Of a stretch of DNA of 64,000 nt, positions 25,001 through 36,700 are shown in pieces (position 1 is the first letter of the stretch; every line of letters starts with the position of its first letter). Origin of the DNA: Verticillium longisporum (lineage: Eukaryota > Ascomycota > Sordariomycetes > Glomerellales > Plectosphaerellaceae); assembly GCA_019188255.1 (NCBI GenBank), contig JAETXT010000006.1:2356001-2420000 (forward strand), in the 5' to 3' direction. The notes under the pieces were generated by a model that made no database searches, had not been told where the DNA came from, and saw only the letters and a program-made list of their open reading frames with translations. Both the position numbers and the translations under genes were made by a program.

Positions 25001-27736
25001 TCACCCCTCAAGATTGACGACATGTGTTGCTGCGCTATACTTGAGCAGCAACCTGACGAGGTTTGAGCTAATCATAACAGCCACAGTGTTAGGATGAATT
25101 GCCGTTTTCGTTCCCAGAATCAGGTCTGATAGGGCCATTGCTTTGAGAGAGCAGGAAGCGAGCTGCTTCGATCCCACTGGGGTCAGTTCGCTTGGCTAAT
25201 TAATGAAGAGCAGTATTGCCCTTCATGTCAGTTGCGTTGGGGTCTGCGCCTTTGTTGACGAGAATCTGGACCATGTCAGTGACGCCAGGAAGATTTGCGG
25301 CTTCAATAAGTGCCTGGTCGAGTTCTCTGCCGAAGTATGCGCGGGCATCGGTGGTGACGGCCAGGAGAGCGCCGGAGAGCCGACCGAAATCAATATCTGG
25401 GATATGGTCATGGCGGATAGCCTTGACGAGAAGGCCTTGCTGCTGAGACACGGCCTCGCTTCCGTATTTTTCTAGAAGGTATTCGAAGTAGGCCCAACCG
25501 TCCTTGTTAAGAAGAAGTTGAAGAGGCCGGTCACTGCACGACTTTATAGTGTTAACGCCTATGAGATATGTGGTGTAAAACAACAATCCTGTGGTTCCGG
25601 GGAAGAGCGCTTTCAGGTGACAGCGAATCGCGAATTCCAAAACAGGAAATTCGCGTAGTTCCTCCTTGTGCAATTTCTCCATGATCACGCACCACGGCAA
25701 TAGTGGATTGACACGGCTGAATAGGCGAGTCACCTTGTGAAGCGTGTCAGAATAATGAAACGACATGCCACTGCGTCTAATGTGGCGTGTCCAGAAAACA
25801 GAGGCGTTTAAGAACGAGTACTTTCGGCCCACCGTGTCGAAATCTTCTTTTTGAATGGGCCATTGACGGTGTAGGCAGTCGAGACAGTCGCGTGCTCGCT
25901 CTTCGTGGGCAACTTCGAGGTCGGCGATCCGAAAATACTCCACAGTAGGGTCAGCATCGCGACTGCTTCGCAAGAGATAATCCTTGGCAGATTGGTGGAC
26001 GAAGTGAGCTCTTCCTTGAGAAATAAAGACAAAGTGGCGAACAAAATCTAGATAGTGTTGCAACAATTCTTCTTCAGTTTCCAGGTATAGTTCTGCGTCC
26101 GAATCTGGCTCTGAATTGGTAGCATTTCCTGCGTTCCCAGGTTTATGGATAAGGCTAGCAAGATCTGCGGGCTCCAATGGGTATGCTGCCAAGCTGACCC
26201 AGTGGAGGAGTGATCGGATCTGGGCGCGATATTCAGCCGGCACGTCTTTCAGGATTCTGTCGTAGATCTCGTTCAAGTCTGAAGGGAGCGACTTAAGGCT
26301 TTGCCTGACCTCCGTGCTTGTCTTTCGTTGCAAATCCTGTGTCACGAAACCCACCCAGAGAAAGGTACCACCAGCCTTCCTTTGCAGAGTGGCCTCAACA
26401 TGGAGGCGTAATTTCTCGGGCCATTTTCGCTCGGGGGACGAGTTGGCGATCTCTTGCACTCGCTGCCGAATGACCTCGAAAACATCGCGATTGACTTCCT
26501 CGTCTGCATCGGGATCTAGGCGGAGTATGTCGACAGACGGGTTGGCTGCAGGAAGCTGCTGTCGTGGTTTGAGGGGCCGACAGAGAACCAAGAATCTGAA
26601 GCGAGGATCATAGTCCAGGCGCCAGAGCTTGTCGAGGATAAGGAAAACAGAATCCTCATCGCATTCGTCGAGCCCGTCGATGACGCAAGTTACTGTGCCA
26701 GCATTTGCATCCTTCCGCATCGTGTCGAAGATTCGCCAGAGTGTATCAAACACCAGAAGATTGTTAATACTGCCCCCTCTCTCTTGTAGCTCCCTTATCC
26801 CATGGCACAGTAAGGCTGGTTTAAGGCGGCAGAGTTGCCACAAAAGACAGCGAACAACGGCCATCGCATTGTTCTGTTTTGGGTTGCGGTTATCACAAAA
26901 GAAGTAGAGAACGGATTCGCCGCGACCCGCCAGAAGCTCCAGCTGTTCCGTCAGGTAGATGGCCATCATGGTCTTTCCCTTGCCCGGACCGCCCTGAAGC
27001 ATCAGTCCTGTAGACCCGGGCGTAGACGAAAGCCACGAACGATAGACATCTGTTTCAGTCACCCAAACACAGGTTCCCTCGACGCGGCGGCCCTTGCGTG
27101 TAAGCAGAGCGTTTCGGTCATCCCTAGGGTCGGTGACAAATACGCCCTTCAAGAAGCAACGTTCATCCTCGCCCTGGGGGTTTGAGTATTGAAGCCGGTC
27201 GTCAAGGACTTGGCGCATGCCATCTATGACTTTCTGGATCAAGTGACTTTGACTACATTGGCCAAGACTCTCGTAGGTGAAGCAGTGGTGCTGTAGCAAC
27301 AGGCTGGGGAGCATTTCCTCAAGAAAGACTTACTTGTCAGATGAGAAGTTGCGGTGCAAGAGCAGTGCCATTTGATCCCGGTTTAACTGTCGGAACAGCT
27401 CCTCGACGTCATCCTTCTCCCATTGGGCCAAGAAAGCCTTTCGAGTCTTCTTCCGAAAGCCATCGCCTTTGGCGACATCGACCCGTCTGAGTCGAATTCA
27501 AGATTGGTGACCGTGGAGATGCATTGTTGCAAGATTCTCTCCATCAAGGCATCGTCCTGGATCCACGAGTTTGCTATTTTCCCAGCAATTTCGACGAGGG
27601 TCTCGAGTTGCGTGATTTTGCGATGCACCACGCCCGGCTCGGCCCCTGAATGAATCTCACGGGCAAGCTTGATGAGTTTTGGCGCGAGTTCGGCAAGTTG
27701 AAATGCCGCGGCGACCACGCCGACGACTTCCGCCAT
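25001..27736 (-). pseudogene. decayed NACHT-ankyrin NLR (STAND) gene
   Basis: The N-terminal helical domain (MAEVVGVVAAAFQLAELAPK..., SesA-like by inference) starts at 27736. Near 27497 the matching frame shifts by one base (TNL to RLRRVDVAKGDGFRKK). TAA at 27332-27330 interrupts FSSDK-stop-VFLEEMLPSLL. An intact 704-codon stretch then carries Walker A (GGPGKGKT), Walker B (VTCVIDGLDECDED), a sensor-like LVLCRPL and the winged-helix region (LNEIYDRIL, FVHQSAKDYLL). It ends in an ankyrin unit, NKGADPNATDMKGNTALH, with TAA at 25202-25200. The frame continues with ankyrin-like sequence (LAKRTDPSGIEAARFLL), another one-base shift near 25091 and a TGA at 25003-25001. Such proteins act in fungal self/non-self recognition and cell death. 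At least five lesions argue for a dead gene. Confidence 0.85.
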
Positions 27737-28464
27737 ACTGATGTAGAGAGGCTCGTATAAGGATGGATGAGAGTTTGGGAATGGTGAGACCACTAGGCAG
27801 AGGAGAGAGACTAGAATATAACCTAGAAGACAGCACGCAGGAGAGAGTCTATGGCGACCAGGCTGTTCGCCACCACTTTTAAGTGACAAGCGGGGCAAGG
27901 TTGGCGCCATGAAGAACTGTATCATGGGCCTCTGCGACTGTCCAGATTCGGGGTGTATGGTTACACATGCCAGCTTGAAAGTGCAGATTGCACAGCCTGT
28001 CATGCATGCCACGTCAGACTGTTCGCTTGTGGCTGAGCAGTGAAGGCCATCGCGATTCGCACGACTGGCTCACAGATGATGTAGGTCCCAGCTGATTATG
28101 GAGACTTGGAACAATGATCCTTGGGCGAGGCATCCAGGTTCCCTAGAGCTGACCAGCCAGCTGCGTTGCCTTGACCCCCCTCAGTCTCACTTGCTCGTAC
28201 GACCTTGGGCCTCCGACAGTCCATAATCCTGTTGACCATGGCATGCTCAAGTCCAAGCTCCTTATCACGCCCTACCTAGTCATATTGACGTAGAGGTCAG
28301 GATTGCGCAATAGAAATTTAATATATGAGCAATATGAGGAAGAGTTCCCCCTATGTTATGGTCTGTCTGTGAAGCATAGTGAGCATGAAGTCCGAATACT
28401 TAGTTTCTCCCCATCTTCCTGTTAGTGCTTGATTCTGAGCAGAGTGAAGAGGTCTTCCACACGT
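27737..28464. other. upstream region of NLR remnant
   Basis: Contains the presumed promoter and leader. The open frame that extends the NLR N-terminus upstream to 28012 has no recognisable content. Confidence 0.5.
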
Positions 28465-28604
28465 CGTCCGCAGGCAATAGGATATAGGTTAGGGGTCGGA
28501 ATACATCTGAATTCCGGCCCTCCGGAGTCCTTATATATACGTTCTCGTAACCCTCAGCCCCCTGACCGACCCCCTACTTGGTAGCTCCGCAGGGCCACCT
28601 GACA
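28465..28604 (-). mobile_element. LTR-like repeat remnant, copy B
   Basis: Diverged second copy of the repeat at 6455-6619, same orientation. It starts TGTCAGG on the minus strand at 28604, with the block GGTTACGAGAACGTATATATA followed by AAGGAC, then CGGAGGGCC. Similarity fades towards 28465. Confidence 0.6.
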
Positions 28605-29350
28605 GTTCCTAAGCAGACAGGGGAGGGTCCGAGCCTTATCTACCAGAGTCATCGAACCATCATTCCAACTCGCTTCGCCTAGGCACATCACCCACAGATG
28701 ACATAGTTTCTTCTCTTTACCCCGGCGCTGAGTTCAGGTACGAGACAGACGTCAATGTAATGGCCTGATCTGCAACTAGGCCCCCAAACCATTGAATCTT
28801 TCTAAACTTTGACCACTTATCCTTGAACCTGGGCCTCGGACAGATGGCCGGATCGAGAGGAAAAGCTTCTTTTCGCACGTTTGGGGGCTGCCTGACGACC
28901 AGTCTGTTGAGCATCTACAGTCTCACTCGAGGTAGAGGACGGAATTCCGGCAACTGTCGTGTCTGCCACAGCGTCTCTCTGAACAGGGCTGGAGCAGTGC
29001 TCGTGGCACGTGCTGATGAAACAAAACCATGGTACAGATGAAGACATAATTCTGTGCCAGAGTTGTACGTTACGCCAGTAAGCAAGTCCTTCCTCGCCCT
29101 ACATGTCAACAAGCGACAACCAACGGCGTGCAGAATGTTTGAACAGTCGATGCGGATTTTCCACGTTGACCATATTGTATGTCCGTGTACATCTCAGGCC
29201 ATCATCAACGGACCCGTGCAAGTCCCATCCTTCTAACAACAAAGCAGCCCAAGATGATGTCCCAACCCCAGCAGCAGCTGTGTTCGCAAAACGCCCAAAC
29301 CAGACGCTGATCACGCGCGAGCGCCGTTCTTCCAGCACAGAGAACCAGGC
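28605..29350. other. intergenic, no gene seen
   Basis: This is the 3' flank of CTF4. Short frames only. Confidence 0.5.
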
Positions 29351-31969
29351 TCACCAGTCTTCCTCCATGCCGTTGGCCCTCTTGTCGCCCAGCTCCCGAA
29401 TCTTCTCGCCGAGCAGCGTCCGGCCGTACCGCTCAGCAACCTTGACCGCCGCATCGACCATGCGTCCCGTGCGGTCCCGCATGAGCTCCACCATCTCGAG
29501 CGCGCGCATGCCCTCTCGTCGCCCTCGCGGCACTCAATGGCAAGCAGCTGCAGCAGCGTCTTGTCGACCTCGAGCTCGACGCGCGCGAGCGCAGACCGCT
29601 GCGCGTGCCGCCCGCCCCTCCCGCCGGGGGTGTCGTCGTCGTCCGCCGCGTCGCGCAGTTGCGCCGCCGCGAGGGTGCGCAGCAGGAACGCCTGCTCGAG
29701 CTTGCGGGACTCGGATTCCGGGCCGGCGTCGGCGTCCTCGTCTTCGTCGCCGGCATCGGAGCCTTCGGGGCGGGCGGGTTTTGGTGGCGTGGAAGGCAGG
29801 GGTACGGAGGAGTCAAACTCGGAGAGAGGGGGGCGGGGAAGTAAGGGTACTGGTCGCCGCCCTTGAGAATGATGCAGTGGAATTTGTCGTCGGCAACGGC
29901 AATGGGGTAATACGTCTCGGTCTTGCGGCCGGAGGCGAGGCGGGGCAGGAGCTTGGTGTCGAGGAGGGGAATCCAGGAGGCGCGGGAGGGGCTGCGCCAG
30001 TGGAGGAGGGTGAGGAGGGTGCCTGTCGAGTCATAGATGCATGGGTTCTGTTGCATTGTCAGTTGGTTTTCCACCGTCAGGGTTTAGGGTGAAGACATAC
30101 ACCTGAGTCCGAGAAGAAGACGCTCTTGAGTGTTGCGCCATCGGGAAGGGCCACTGTGTCTTCGTTCTGGCAGATGGTATCCGTCTTTACATTCTCGATG
30201 GTGTAGAGAAGCTTCGTATATCCATCAGCTCCGACAGGCCCGTTGCCCATTGTCAGGACGTAGTCCTTCCAGCTGGCGCAGGTGACCATGGGCGTGTTCT
30301 TGGGACGGTAAACGCGATACGGAAGCCCGTAGAGCGTGTAGACCCTTACATAGTTGGCCGTCGTTGTCACCGTCACAAACGATTCGCTCAGCGACATGGC
30401 TAGAACGTGCTCGTCCTTGGGCAGTTGGATTCGCCAGTCATGACGCTGCGTCCACATCTCGTGCGGGCGGTAGAAGATGGTCGCCGGCTGGTCTTTTAGA
30501 GGCGGGCACGAGAAGAGCGTGCCCTGCTCGTTCAGACATGCCTTATCGTAGAGGAAGGTGTCGGTGAAGTGGAAGTCGCGGTGGAGCTCATGGTCGTAGA
30601 ATTCCACCGTGACGGTGTTGTGGCCGTCCTGATCGACGGTCCAGACGAAGCCAATGAGGTTTAGGCAGAGGTACTTCCTGTTGCCGCGCCACGGGGTCGA
30701 GCCCGGTTGGAAAGCCTCGTGATACTCGGCCTGCATAAGCTGACGTCGCTTGCCGCCGTGCTCGATGGGGCCGGACCCGTCATGAGGCCGCTTGCGGTTG
30801 GAGCCTGCCGCATAACCGGCTCCATCATCGTCAACGACAAAGTCGTCGCCATCGCCGAGACCGTCGTCATCGGCGTTGAGGAAGGAGTCTAGGCTGCCGA
30901 GGGAGTCGCGGCGGGGCCGAGAAGGGAGTGCACCGTTGCCATTGGTGTTGCCATTAGGTTGTGGTGGGCGACGGGCGTTGGAGATCTCGGAGAGGGGGTC
31001 GTGGATGAAGGGGGCGGGCTGTTCAGGGAGTTTGAGCAGGGAGGCGAACTGCTCGTTGATGAGGTCGGGGTAGATGTAGACTTCGCCTTCCGACGTGGAG
31101 AAGGACAGCAGGTTGTCGGTGGGGTGCCAGGAGAGGTCAATGACATTGTTGTAGTCGAACTTTTGAATGACGCTCTGCGTCTTCGTCTCCCAAATGAGGA
31201 CCTTGCCGTCCTTGGCGGCCGTCGCTAGCAAGGCGCCGTTGGGCGACCAGGCCAGGGCAGTGATGTCTCCGAGGTGACCGTTGGAAAAGGCGCGCTGCTT
31301 TTCCCAGTCGTTCTTCGAAACAACCTGAATATCGTGGGTAGGTGTCGGCAGCGCCAGGGCCCGTCCGTCAGGATGCCACACAGCCTCTGAAGAGAGATCC
31401 GAGTCGGTTTCCAGCGATCCAATAATGCCATCCACCTTGTGTATCAGCTCCGGCTGGTCTGCCGTCAGCGAGTAGACGTAGACGATGCCATCAGTGCAGG
31501 AGACGGCGAGCAGTCCGCCCTTGGGATCAAAGGCAACGTGTTTCGCAGGTCTTCCATGGTCCTTCAGCGTGCGAATGTACGAGTGGTCAAAGGTGCCGAC
31601 AATCTTGACCGTCAACTCGTCACTGGCGACAGCGCACCACTTGAGGTCGGGAGAGAGGGCGATGTCGCGTATGGGCAGCGAGGTGCGGGTGATGAACCGG
31701 TCAAAGGTCTCGGTGATGGTGGAGTAGACGCTGACGGTGCCATCTTCGGAACCGACAACAAAGAAGTCATCAGCAGCAGCCACTGTGACGTTCTGTTCCT
31801 GGCACTCGTCGATGTTGATGGGTTCGCCGTCAAAGCCCGTCTTGTACAGTCGAATGGTGTTGTTGGAGCCAACGGTAACGAGGCGGGAGCCGTTGGGTAT
31901 GTAGGCACAGCGAGTTGTGCCGGAGGTGTGGGCAGGCCGTGGCCTTACCCTCGGGGCTGTGGATGACAT
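29351..31969 (-). CDS. CTF4: Ctf4/Mcl1 replisome adaptor, two frameshifts in exon 2
   Basis: Exon 1 is 31969-30101 and exon 2 is 30047-29351, separated by a 53-nt intron (GTATGT...ACAG). The N-terminus has about six WD40 units (~1-330: RLVTVGSNNTIRLY, ATAAKDGKVLIWETK). An acidic linker with an NLS follows. A second propeller domain typical of Ctf4/Mcl1/WDHD1 comes next (LNLIGFVWTVDQDG, HDWRIQLPKDEHVLA, VRVYTLYGLPYRVYR). A helical tail ends in VELMRDRTGRMVDAAVKVAERYG (in frame from 29533). Known role: trimeric hub linking CMG helicase and DNA polymerase alpha, needed for cohesion and chromosome stability. Exon 2 shifts frame twice, at a six-G run (29828-29833, plus strand) and a three-C run (29511-29513). 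Adding one base at each restores about 855 residues. The start at 31969 is the second in-frame ATG, as homologues begin there. Confidence 0.9.
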
Positions 31970-32112
31970 TGCGATGATTTCGGAAAGGCTTTCGGAAAGG
32001 GCAGCACCACGAAGCTCGAATCCCACCTCGCCTGATGGTGATGAAGAGGCTTGGTCGAGGAGGAGGTTGATCTACAGATTCATGGATTCGCAAGGGGGGA
32101 CAGATGTGAGGA

Positions 32113-32148
32113 GCGCGTCGACGCGTCAATCAATTAATTCTGGCGCGT
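32113..32148. promoter_or_regulatory. cluster of three CGCGT (MCB-like) sites
   Basis: GCGCGT at 32113-32118, ACGCGT at 32121-32126 and GCGCGT at 32143-32148 lie about 145-180 bp upstream of the CTF4 ATG. ACGCGT is the binding core of the G1/S factor MBF in yeasts. The site sits in a promoter shared with the WD40 gene on the other side. Confidence 0.5.
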
Positions 32149-32431
32149 CTTGGGTCGTTTGGGAAACGACAGCTGGGTCCACTTGGGACCAGGTGGCTTC
32201 AGGCTTAGTGAGGGGCAGCTTGTAGCTGTCTGCCGTTGTCCGTCTGCCCCGCCATTTCACTGCAGATGACCAAGAATCTCATCGAACGAACAAGTCAACC
32301 TTGCCATTTGATACCCCCAAGTTTTGGTGTCAATGTACAGAGCTCAAGTCATACTGCTCTTTCGTGATACAGCCTCTGATTGATACCCCCAAAGATTTCG
32401 AGTCTCCACTGGCTTCGCCTACAACAGCACC

Positions 32432-33707
32432 ATGGAGTCGAGCAACCAGGAGAACTTCTTCGAGACGGAGTGAGTGAGCCCCTGAACGACCAACCTGACT
32501 TCCCCAAAGCGCTCCTCACTAACCCACCCCCAGCGTCCAACAAGAGAAGCGCAAGCAGCGCGCCCTCAAGCAAGACAACCCCTTCGGCAACCCGATCCGC
32601 CTGCCGTCCAAAGTCCTCGCCGTCCTGCCCGACCCCACGAATCCCAACGCCCTGCTGACAGCCGAGTCCTCCGGCCGCGTCGCCCGCATCTCCCTGACCT
32701 CGCGCAAGCCCACCACCAAGTTCGCCGGCCCCGCCGTGCCCGTCACGAGCCTCGCCACCAACGGCACGACCCTCTTCGCCGGCGCCTGGGACAAGACCAT
32801 CTGGTCCTGGGACCTGCGCACCGGCGCGCCGCAGCGGCGCTACGCCGGCCACGCCGACTTTGTCAAGACGCTCGCCGCCGCGCGCCTCGGCGGCCGCGAC
32901 GTCCTGCTCAGCGGCGGCGCCGACAAGAAGATCCTCGTCTGGGACGTCGCCACCGGCCGCCGCCTGCACGCGCTGCAGGACCCCGCCGCCGCCATGATGT
33001 CGCTGCAGTCGCTGGCCGCCGACCCCGTCGCGTCCTCGGACGACGAGCTCGTCGTCGTCAGCGCGAGCAGCGACCCCGTCGTGCGCCGCTGGCGGGTGCG
33101 CCTCGACGGCGCCGAGATGGTGGCTGGCGGCGAGGTCGGCGGCGAGGCCGCTGGTGGGGCTGCGCTGGCGGCGGCGGGGGCCATTTCCGAGCACGAGACG
33201 AGCGTCTACAAGGTCCTGTTTGACCAGGAGAGCGAGGAGATTGACCTGTGGACGGCGAGCGCCGACGGCACGGCAAAGTGTCTCGCCCGCGGCAAGGGCT
33301 TCACGACAGAGGATACTTTTGAGCATGGTGATTTCGTCAAGGGCCTCGTCCTCACCGAGACGTGGGTCGTCACGGGCGGGTTCAGCCAGGATATCAAGGT
33401 GTGGGACCGCACATCGGGCAGTCTTGTCTACACGATATCGGCACACTTTGACGAAATCACCGACTTGATCGTGCTGAGGGATCCCTCGGGGAAGAAGGAC
33501 ACGTTAGTCAGCATCAGTATTGATCGTACAATTCGAACATGGAGTCTCGACAAGCAGGGTCTCGACGAAGCAGTAGAGGAAATCCGGAAAGCTGGCGAGC
33601 CAGTGGAGGAAGATGAGCAGCAGGCGAAAAAGGACGGCAACAAGAAGGAGGGGCTCATGACGGCGGATGAAGAGGCCGAGTTGGCCGCACTGATGGACAG
33701 CGACTGA
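32432..33707 (+). CDS. WD40-repeat protein, function unknown
   Basis: A 38-nt first exon (32432-32469), a 64-nt intron and exon 2 (32534-33707) give 403 residues. At least five WD40 units can be seen, including TLFAGAWDKTIWSWDL, VLLSGGADKKILVWDV, LVVVSASSDPVVRRWRV, LWTASADGTAKCL, WVVTGGFSQDIKVWDR and LVSISIDRTIRTWSL. The C-terminus is a charged helix ending MTADEEAELAALMDSD. The N-terminal NPFGNPIRLPSKVLAVLPDP is distinctive and points to one orthologous fungal family, but I cannot assign a name. A Gly/Ala-rich insertion (GGEVGGEAAGGAALAAAG) interrupts the middle. It is divergent from CTF4 with 462 bp between start codons, so the two may be co-regulated. Confidence 0.85.
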
Positions 33708-36700
33708 GCCCTGGGGAATTGATTAATAGAGCAATGTTCAGCTTCTTTTCTGTGCTGGTTGCGTGGGCCTACTACACCTGGAAATCGCTATCGAAATGGG
33801 TCAAAGCCAGCATTTTGTGCATCGACTGCCTTCGTCTACTCGACCAACACTCGTCCATCACTACACGAGAATGGCATCGGTCTCATCACAGTACGCGCCT
33901 CTGAGGGCCTCACTTGCCTAGCAAACGAAAAAGCCCCGTGTGCGATGCATCTGAATGATACTAGCCAACTCCAAGCCGTGCAGGGGCCCGCCAGTGATCC
34001 ACCACTGTGATAAATAATATGCCCGGAACCGAGCACACCTGCAGCGGATATGCCTAGGTAGGTCACTGGTTGCTGGGCTGCTGGAGCTAGAAGACGTAGA
34101 TATAGCTCTGATTTGCACCTGATGTTCATGGGATGCCTCATACACAGCGGCGCCTGGTGATAGCATGAAACATGCAGGCCCTGTAAAACAGCCACGTAGA
34201 CGCCAGGAAGCCTTAGTTACGTGGACGTGGCCCCTGATACCCCATACATGCCTGCTGTTGGAGCCAAACCACGCGAACGCTATTTCAGCTGGGAGAATAG
34301 AGACTCAGCCCCTTGTCAGTGAATTCGGTTCGTTCGAGACAGGCTGCACACCAAGCTTGCGGCATACTCTGGAAGATTGCAACTGGATTCGCTCTACGGG
34401 CTGCTGCAGCTTAAACGAGGACGCTCGTTGATAAGTGACGTTGTCACCTAGCGGCGCAATCATCGCACATGGTACTGCTATGGAGCACGGGATGGCGTTT
34501 GATATAACGAACAGACGTTGGCTGGGCCGGAGAGCCTCGGAACCAAATCGAACCAGGTGATAAGAAGTCGAGGTAGCTGTAGGTCGTAACGAACATCAGT
34601 CGAAGGGCTAGAAGACTTCGCGTGCTGTGCCCAAGGAGTGACACCGGGTCAAACGCAACCCGGCAATCCTGCTCAAGGATCGCCCTGGTAGTGGTCACCA
34701 ACCATAACCAACAGATCTATTAAAGCTCGGACCAAGGTTGACACACAATCCCAGTGGCACATGGTAGTGACTCTTGCCACAAACAAGGCAGGATGTCGAA
34801 CAGGTTCGGTGGACAAAGACCTGGCCTCTGAGCCGGGCTGAATAGCTTGTTCCTCAAATCCGCGTGACGAGTCGTGCAAGGAGCCGCCTGGAAGGTCAAT
34901 GAGTGCTCGACCACCCAGTAATGGATAAACCACGCAGCAGGGAAAGGCAGTCCGAAAACAACTGTGGGGAGCCCGTGGCGCCCAGCGACCCAGTTTGGCC
35001 CCGAAGGAAGCGTGGGTATCCACGCCTGTGCAACGATAACAGTCATGTCAAGGTGTTTGTGTGCCGCTGAACCCGACGAGGGTCGGGGGTCGAGGGCTGG
35101 ACGTCGCACCGGCTACCATTCGTCGGGGGCCGGGGGCAGCAACGGGGCTGGTAGAATGTTGGCGACACCGTTGTTGTCTCGATGTCGGGCTCTTGGGAGC
35201 AGCATTTGCGATACCCTACAGCCCCCGAGCCGCCCCGATCTGTTGGTGGGGAAATGGGGCGTGAAGAGGCCGCCCCTGCGCTGATCCTCCTCGCTGCCAG
35301 GTTATCCTTGAGCGGAGTCCGGGCCACACCAAGACAACAGAGGATGCAGTGCTGAGTTTGTTGCAGTCCTCCGCTGACTCTGGCCCAGGGCAGTTGGAAA
35401 GAATGCCGGGATCGGCTGGAAGGCATTGTCTAACAGTGTGCTAGGCAATACACATGGCAGAATGACGGCCTCGGCAGCCCGCATGGATAGAAAATAGTGA
35501 AGAAGGGCTGAGAAGTCGAAGCGACTGCGTGAGACTGGTGGACAGTCTTTTCCGTCGTAGTACTGATGCGCCACTTAAGACAGTGTGACCTGGCCCCAAG
35601 ACGAAGCCATTGGATGACGAACTCGTTGGACCGGGCTCGAGAAACCAACATTCAGCGCGCGATTGATCCTAATTTGGGTTGCTAGGGTGTCGGAAGTCGT
35701 GGTTGTCGGACAGAGCACGGAGCACCGTGACATGCATGGCCCGTAGTGGGCTTGGAACTCTGCTCGGTATGCACACCGAAGATTAGGTAACAACCTCGTC
35801 CAAAAAGACAAATGATGCTTTCACTGTCGGTCTCGATGTGACATGACGCGCGTGTGATAGTTCATCGCATATATTTTCGGCTGCCAGTCAGGCTTTTGGT
35901 CGCTGAGGTTGCTCCCAATTCGGACAATAGAAGGATCATCGTGACAATCAACAATCGCGGAAGGCTGCCAAGCGTTCTTGTGTCAACTAAAAGAGGGACG
36001 ACATCGATTGGACTACCGTCGTGGCTGAACATGCAGCTTCCGGGGCCAATGATGACCACATCATTCAAGTGCCGGGCGACAGGATAGACGCAGACCCCAT
36101 GCATGGTCAAATGAGGTCAGTTGCAGAGAAGCCACCCGTCTAGGCGGCGCCAACAGCGCAGAGTTTGATCAAACGGGGGGGCCGCGACTCGTGTGACGGT
36201 GGTGATGATGGCGAAAGCGGAGGCGAAGGCGAGAACTCCAGGAAGCATTATGATGAAGACTGCCGGCCAGCAAAGCTTGCCGGGTCAAATGTGGTGCGTT
36301 GTTGGTGTCAAGTGTGGTATGAGGTGGGTGTGGTGTAGATGGGTGTGGAGTAGAGTGACTGGGGAGAAGGGGCCAGAAAGTCCCGTCTTGGTGCCGCCCC
36401 ATCCGCTTACATGGTACAGTAGCTGGACCCGCCGAGGGATCGAACGGACCAGTGAAATGCCAGACAGTGAGCGTTTGTTCCAATTTTGATCGCCTGGCGC
36501 TCCCGTTTCTCCTCAACAACGCGAGCGCAGGGCCAAAAGGTGTTCAGGCCTCATCCCGGCTGGACCCCCATGAAGTGACAAGACACATTTGACGACATCG
36601 GATCGACAACACTCTATTTGAATTTTCATCCGTTCTCTGCTAACCTCTCACCTTATTGCCTCCAACATGCTTATCGCCAGAGGTATAGTCCAGCATGGTG

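Noticed and set aside
27304..27333. Apparent GTAAGT...CCAG intron in the NLR that would remove the TAA
   Set aside because: Only 30 nt, below the practical minimum for spliceosomal introns in such fungi, and the neighbouring frameshift remains.
32349..33446. 365-codon antisense frame across the WD40 gene
   Set aside because: Composition is Gly/Arg/Asp repeats from reversed GC-rich codons; no features of its own.
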